A DNA stretch of 64,000 nt from the NCBI GenBank assembly GCA_035443185.1, contig DAORRV010000007.1:6625-70624 (forward strand), written 5' to 3'. The notes below the pieces were generated by a model that saw nothing but the letters and a program-made list of their open reading frames with translations, did no database searches and had not been told where the DNA came from. The position numbers and the translations under genes are program-made. Position 1 is the stretch's first letter, and the number at the start of each line of letters is the position of its first letter. Shown here in pieces: positions 60,345-64,000 of this stretch. The DNA is from UBA2330 sp035443185 (GTDB lineage: Bacteria > Bacteroidota > Ignavibacteria > Tepidaquicellales > Tepidaquicellaceae).

Positions 60345-61103
60345 TTATTGACTCATACGTTTCTTAAATAAATTTTTCATCTCATCAAGATCGCCTTTTA
60401 CTGTGATCTTAATATTACTTTTTTCGCCTTCAGTTACTTTTACATTATATCCATACTTCTGTACTATTGAAGCTTCATCTGTTCCGGTAAATCCTTCCTC
60501 ATATGCTTTCAAAAAACTACTCTTCAATATATCAAATCTGAATCCCTGCGGAGTCTGTACCGACACAACTCCTTCCCTGTCAATTATTTCTTTTGCAAAT
60601 GAATTTTTGTCCGTCCTCATCAGCGTATCACTTATTCTCAATGCAGGTATGACACATTTAAATTTCTTCGTATCAACTATCACATTTTTTATAAGCGTAT
60701 CAGATACGAGCGGTCTGACAGCATCGTGTACAAGTATGATATCAGCTTTATTGCAATCAAGATTTATAAGTGCATTATAAACTGAGTCCTGTCTGAGTTT
60801 TCCGCCTTCCACTATTTTTTTTACTTTGGTAAAATTGTTTTTTCTGACGATAGTGCTGACAGCTACAAAGTATTCTGGTATAGTAGAAATAATAATTTCA
60901 TCGATGATCTTCAGATCGTGAAATTTTTTTATAGTATGTGTCAGAATTTCCTTACCGTCTACTTTTAAAAACTGTTTGGCAGTCTTCCCGCCGAATCTTG
61001 ATCCGCTCCCCGAAGCAGGTATAATGACTTTGACTTCACTATTCAAATTCTGAATCAAATTCTGAAAAGGATGCGGATTTTTTTTTAAAAATAATTTCCT
61101 CAA
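60345..61103 (-). CDS. ispD: 2-C-methyl-D-erythritol 4-phosphate cytidylyltransferase
   Basis: A 252-residue IspD: VIIPASGSGSRFGGKTAKQF binds CTP, then VHDAVRPLVS, VSVQTPQGFRFDIL and GTDEASIVQKYGYNVKVTEG. It makes CDP-methylerythritol in the non-mevalonate isoprenoid route, so isoprenoids come from the DXP path. The TTG start at 61103 leaves about 22 extra N-terminal residues before the usual beginning; a TTG within NLNSEVK is an alternative. No ispF neighbour seen. Confidence 0.94.
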   Translation of the reverse strand: MRKLFLKKNPHPFQNLIQNLNSEVKVIIPASGSGSRFGGKTAKQFLKVDGKEILTHTIKKFHDLKIIDEIIISTIPEYFVAVSTIVRKNNFTKVKKIVEGGKLRQDSVYNALINLDCNKADIILVHDAVRPLVSDTLIKNVIVDTKKFKCVIPALRISDTLMRTDKNSFAKEIIDREGVVSVQTPQGFRFDILKSSFLKAYEEGFTGTDEASIVQKYGYNVKVTEGEKSNIKITVKGDLDEMKNLFKKRMSQ

Positions 61104-61281
61104 AAATAATCAATTATAAATCTTATTACGATATAAAATTTTTATTAAATGATTGTAAATAAATTTCAGCTGCTGCTTATACATTTCAAAAATTATTTAT
61201 TATTGAATTTAACAAATATTTTGATCGTGATTCAAAATGTAGCATCATAACAAACCTATCTTTAAATTTATTGAAATGTCA

Positions 61282-62262
61282 TTATCGGCTGTAAACTCTC
61301 GTGTTATATTTACTCTTGTATTGTAAAGGCGACATTCCTGTTAGCTTTTTAAAAATTTCTCTGAAAGCTTTATTGTCGGAATAGCCTGTATCATACATTA
61401 CTTCATTAATATTCTTTGTGCTTGTCTCAAAGCACTTCTTTGCAAATTCAATTCTCACTCTTTGAATATAGCTTTTCACAGTATCTTTTGTTGCTTCTTT
61501 AAATCTTCTTTCAAAACTTCTTCTTCCCAGAACAAGAAGCGAAGCAAGCATATCAACTGTTATCTTTTCCTGAAAATTATTTTCAATAAAATCCTGTGCC
61601 GTTTTTATCGGCTCGTCTCCATGTTCCTTCTGACCGCTGAAAATACTGAAAGGCGACTGGCTGCTTCTTTCAATTTCAATCGCAAAAACCTTTGAACAGA
61701 GTATTGCCATTTCGCGTCCGGAAAATTTTTCTATCAGATACAATATAAGATTAAGATATGAGTAAGCACCTCCGCTTGTGTAAATACCTGCTTCATCCGT
61801 AATAATTTTCTCAGTGACAAGATCTACATCAGGAAACATCTTTCTGAAATATCCTGCAGCCATCCAGTGTGTAGCACATTTCTTTCCATCCATAATACCG
61901 GTTGCCGCCAGCAGAAAAGCTCCGACACAAAGACTTGCAATTTCAGCTCCGGATGCGTGCAGCTTTTTTATCCATGGAATGAAATCTTTGTTCAGCTCAA
62001 TTGCTTTCATCAGATCACCGTCCATTGCGGGTATGACAATGAGATCTGTCTTCTTTAAATTTTTTATAAGCACATCAGCATGAACTGTATAAAGACCGCC
62101 GCTGACCGGGGTTTCCTTTGTAAGTCCTGCAAGCTTAATATTGAAAACCGGTTTCCTGCCTTTTTCAATAAAAAAATTATTTACCTGAGTGAAAAGCTGT
62201 CTCGGTCCTTCTATACTTCCGAGAATTGCAATCTTTGGAATTATAATGGTTATATCTTTCAT
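61282..62262 (-). CDS. GlxA-type transcriptional regulator (DJ-1/PfpI domain plus AraC HTH)
   Basis: A 326-residue regulator. Residues 1-190 form a DJ-1/PfpI-like domain: DLIVIPAMDGDLMKAIELNK and the elbow EIASLCVGAFLLAATGIMDG (Cys in SLCVGAF). Residues about 215-322 form an AraC-type pair of helix-turn-helices: ITVDMLASLLVLGRRSFERR, NINEVMYDTGYSDNKAFREI. Known members sense small molecules and activate nearby operons. It is divergent from the VOC/DinB/DUF1428 run, so it is likely its regulator (inference). Confidence 0.94.
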   Translation of the reverse strand: MKDITIIIPKIAILGSIEGPRQLFTQVNNFFIEKGRKPVFNIKLAGLTKETPVSGGLYTVHADVLIKNLKKTDLIVIPAMDGDLMKAIELNKDFIPWIKKLHASGAEIASLCVGAFLLAATGIMDGKKCATHWMAAGYFRKMFPDVDLVTEKIITDEAGIYTSGGAYSYLNLILYLIEKFSGREMAILCSKVFAIEIERSSQSPFSIFSGQKEHGDEPIKTAQDFIENNFQEKITVDMLASLLVLGRRSFERRFKEATKDTVKSYIQRVRIEFAKKCFETSTKNINEVMYDTGYSDNKAFREIFKKLTGMSPLQYKSKYNTRVYSR

Positions 62263-62466
62263 AAAATTTTTCTTTTTTATTTATTTAAAGAAGAAAAAAT
62301 ATAAACGATAATTGTCGTATTCAACCCCTTAATAAGTCGTTTTCACATATATGTTTTAAAAATATAAATATTTAATTTTGTATAGATTAAAATTTACATA
62401 TCACTGTATTCCAAAGTCAGTGGTCAATATTATAATAAAAAAATTAATAAATTAAACATTCTTAAA

Positions 62467-62871
62467 ATGGGTACTCAAATGTATGTCAATCTTCCGGTAA
62501 AAGATCTTAAGAGATCTGTAGATTTTTTTACCGCACTTGGATTTAAATTCAATTCACAGTTCACAGATGATAAAGCAACATGTATGATCATTGGTGAAGA
62601 TATTTATGTAATGCTGCTCACAGAGGGATTTTTCAAAACCTTTACAAAAAAAGATATTAACAATACATCTGAAAACAATGAAGTAATTCTCTGTATATCT
62701 GCAGACAGCAAAGAAAAAGTAGATGAATATATTAACAGGGCCGTCACTGCAGGTGGCACTACTCCTATGGAAAAACAGGATCACGGCTGGATGTACAGCA
62801 ATGGATTTCAGGATCCGGACGGACATCTCTGGGAAGTAATGTATATGGATATAAATGCTATGCCGAAATAG
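62467..62871 (+). CDS. VOC-family (PhnB-like) protein
   Basis: A 134-residue VOC protein: MYVNLPVKDLKRSVDFFTAL starts the first half, and DHGWMYSNGFQDPDGHLWEV ends the second with a plausible His ligand in GHLWEV. Resembles PhnB or glyoxalase-like proteins induced in chemical stress. First gene of a run opposite the GlxA-type regulator, before DinB and DUF1428 genes. A TAATTTTG box lies at 62373-62380 without a clear -33 partner. Confidence 0.88.
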   Translation: MGTQMYVNLPVKDLKRSVDFFTALGFKFNSQFTDDKATCMIIGEDIYVMLLTEGFFKTFTKKDINNTSENNEVILCISADSKEKVDEYINRAVTAGGTTPMEKQDHGWMYSNGFQDPDGHLWEVMYMDINAMPK

Positions 62872-62947
62872 TTAGTAGTTAAAATAGTTAATAGTTAGTA
62901 GTTAGTAGTTAATATTTAATATTTAATATTTAATATTTAATAGTTGA
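62869..62947. repeat. 7-bp tandem array (TAGTTAG/TAATATT variants)
   Basis: Starts in the VOC stop codon and runs as TTAGTAG, TTAATAG and TTAATAT units for about 80 bp. It resembles the array after the DUF1428 gene. Possible length-variable spacer. Confidence 0.7.
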
Positions 62948-62997
62948 TTTAAATGTTTATTGTTGATAAAATTTTATAAACCTTAAATAAAATAAAA

Positions 62998-63492
62998 ATG
63001 GAAATGAAAACGGTAAGTTCGAGAATGCAGTCTCTTGTAATTTTATTTGACATGCATACAGATTATTTGAAGAGAGCACTTGAAGGAATTTCTGCTGAGG
63101 ATTCTCAAAAGCGATTAGATACAAAGGCTAATCACGTTGCATGGATCACAGGCAGTCTTGTACAGGAAAGATTTGAAGTTGCGGGAATATTCGGAGCTGA
63201 GCTTCATCAGAAAGCGATCGGGCTTTTTAAAGACCACAAAGGAATTCAGGAAGGTGAGAAATATCCAAGTTCACAGGAGTTTTTAACAGACTGGGACATG
63301 ATTTCGCCGGTACTTAGAGAGCATTTGGTAAATGTTACAGATGAAAAGCTTGATGAAATTTTTAAAATGCCGGATTTTGAAATGACCAATTATGAACTCA
63401 TTACTTTTATGACTTATCGTGAGGCTAATATGATTGGACAAATTGCCTTATGGAGAAGACTGCTCGGTTATGATGCAATGAAGTATATGTAA
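62998..63492 (+). CDS. DinB-like (DUF664-type) four-helix protein
   Basis: A 164-residue helical bundle: VILFDMHTDYLKRALEGISA, NHVAWITGSLVQERFEVAGI with the His pattern of the DinB/YfiT metal site, and YREANMIGQIALWRRLLGYD at the end. DinB-like proteins are often thiol-S-transferase or stress-linked enzymes that need zinc or nickel. Here His positions in the first and third helix are visible, though a full set was not verified. Between the VOC and DUF1428 genes in the same direction. Confidence 0.85.
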   Translation: MEMKTVSSRMQSLVILFDMHTDYLKRALEGISAEDSQKRLDTKANHVAWITGSLVQERFEVAGIFGAELHQKAIGLFKDHKGIQEGEKYPSSQEFLTDWDMISPVLREHLVNVTDEKLDEIFKMPDFEMTNYELITFMTYREANMIGQIALWRRLLGYDAMKYM

Positions 63493-63548
63493 AAATAACA
63501 CAAAATTCTAAACCGTAAATTATTTTTGAAAATTAAAAAATTAATAAA

Positions 63549-63938
63549 ATGGAAAAGTCAAAATCTAAAAAAGTAAGTAAAGCAAAATATGTTGACGCAT
63601 TTGTAATTTCGATCAATATAAAAAATGTGCCGGCATATAAAAAAATGGCAGAGCTTGGCCGAGAAGTTTGGATGGAATACGGTGCTTTAGATTACAAGGA
63701 ATGTGTAGGTGAAGATTTGGATACAAAAATGGGATTACCTTTCCCTAAACTAACCGGCTCAAAAAAAACTGAAACTGTTATTTTTTCATGGATAACATAC
63801 AACTCCAAAGCTCACAGAAATAAAGTAAATGCTAAAGTAATGAAGGATCCCAGGATGAATAATATGGACGGTAAAAAAATGCCGTTTGAAATGGATAAAA
63901 TGTCTTACGGCGGGTTTAAAGTACTTGTAAGCTCTTAA
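63549..63938 (+). CDS. DUF1428 family protein
   Basis: A 129-residue protein of the DUF1428 family (dimeric alpha-beta barrel): YVDAFVISINIKNVPAYKKM, VWMEYGALDYKECVGEDLDT, then ETVIFSWITYNSKAHRNKVN, KVMKDPRMNN and MSYGGFKVLV at the end. The function is unknown, but these genes often travel with VOC and DinB genes in stress-linked sets like this one. The first 13 residues are Lys/Ser-rich and may be unstructured. Confidence 0.9.
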   Translation: MEKSKSKKVSKAKYVDAFVISINIKNVPAYKKMAELGREVWMEYGALDYKECVGEDLDTKMGLPFPKLTGSKKTETVIFSWITYNSKAHRNKVNAKVMKDPRMNNMDGKKMPFEMDKMSYGGFKVLVSS

Positions 63939-63939
63939 C

Positions 63940-64000
63940 AGTTAGCAGTTAATAGTTAATAGTTAATAGTTAATAGTTAATAGTTAATAGTTAATAGTTA
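63940..64000. repeat. 7-bp tandem array (AGTTAAT)n at the right window edge
   Basis: From 63949 on, at least seven perfect AGTTAAT units follow two imperfect ones and run off the window. It begins two bases after the DUF1428 stop. Same unit family as the array at 62869. Confidence 0.85.

Noticed and set aside
62869..64000. CRISPR array
   Set aside because: The repeats are 7-bp direct tandems without spacers, and no cas gene is present.

Overview
The window looks like a chromosomal segment of a low-GC, Gram-negative member of the Bacteroidota/Ignavibacteriota side of the FCB group. Support: two secreted proteins end in a type IX secretion (T9SS) C-terminal domain with the NYPNPFNP motif; there is a TonB-dependent receptor with an N-terminal carboxypeptidase-like domain, plus DUF6029 and Omp28-like proteins and LpxH; and several genes have promoters of the Bacteroidota type (TTG, 20 bp, TAnnTTTG). 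TTG start codons are common. No rRNA, tRNA, CRISPR or prophage was seen. This placement is inference.

Layout. 1-7.7 kb: a cyclophilin tail; a REP-associated tyrosine transposase (RAYT) bracketed by GTAG-tagged hairpins; a decayed sdhA/sdhB pair with an FG-GAP-like gene between them; a trypsin-like protease with a TPR tail coupled to a crotonase; and a broken VapBC-like pair. 7.7-11 kb: small stress or accessory genes (AHSA1, DUF4406, VOC, DUF4377-META) and a WYL regulator. 11.4-18.4 kb: B12-dependent ribonucleotide reductase, PhzF, a DUF6483-like protein, FKBP and cold-shock protein. 18.6-28.4 kb: PTS enzyme I, NuoH, a TlpA/DUF6029/Omp28 envelope cluster, a beta-barrel protein, NadA and PPK2. 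28.6-35 kb: tandemly duplicated secreted TPR proteins, peptidase E with an NTF2-like tail, a methyltransferase, and the C-terminal half of a split carbamoyl-phosphate synthase. 35-44.4 kb: glycosyltransferase, TonB receptor, VOC proteins, a GH16-like lipoprotein and a serine hydrolase, three of them with near-identical promoter architecture. 44.9-50.5 kb: two T9SS substrates, a small secreted protein and a broken relative of it. 50.5-61 kb: minus-strand housekeeping run (Ndk, PBP1A, LpxH, FolE2, Nudix, asparaginase, esterase, IspD) that includes an amidohydrolase-fold protein lacking its metal ligands. 61-64 kb: GlxA-type AraC regulator divergent from a VOC/DinB/DUF1428 run.

Intergenic space is rich in repeats: RAYT-linked hairpins; a family of short inverted repeats built on CCTCAAAGACTCAAAG, six copies; a second inverted-repeat family flanking the serine hydrolase, three copies; and 7-bp and 9-bp tandem arrays. 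Four decayed loci (sdhA, sdhB, the VapC-like gene and a small secreted gene) show that this segment is accumulating pseudogenes. No single undescribed system is proven here. The strongest candidates for follow-up are the RAYT/hairpin unit, the ligand-less amidohydrolase with a charged tail, and the paired decay of the succinate dehydrogenase genes.
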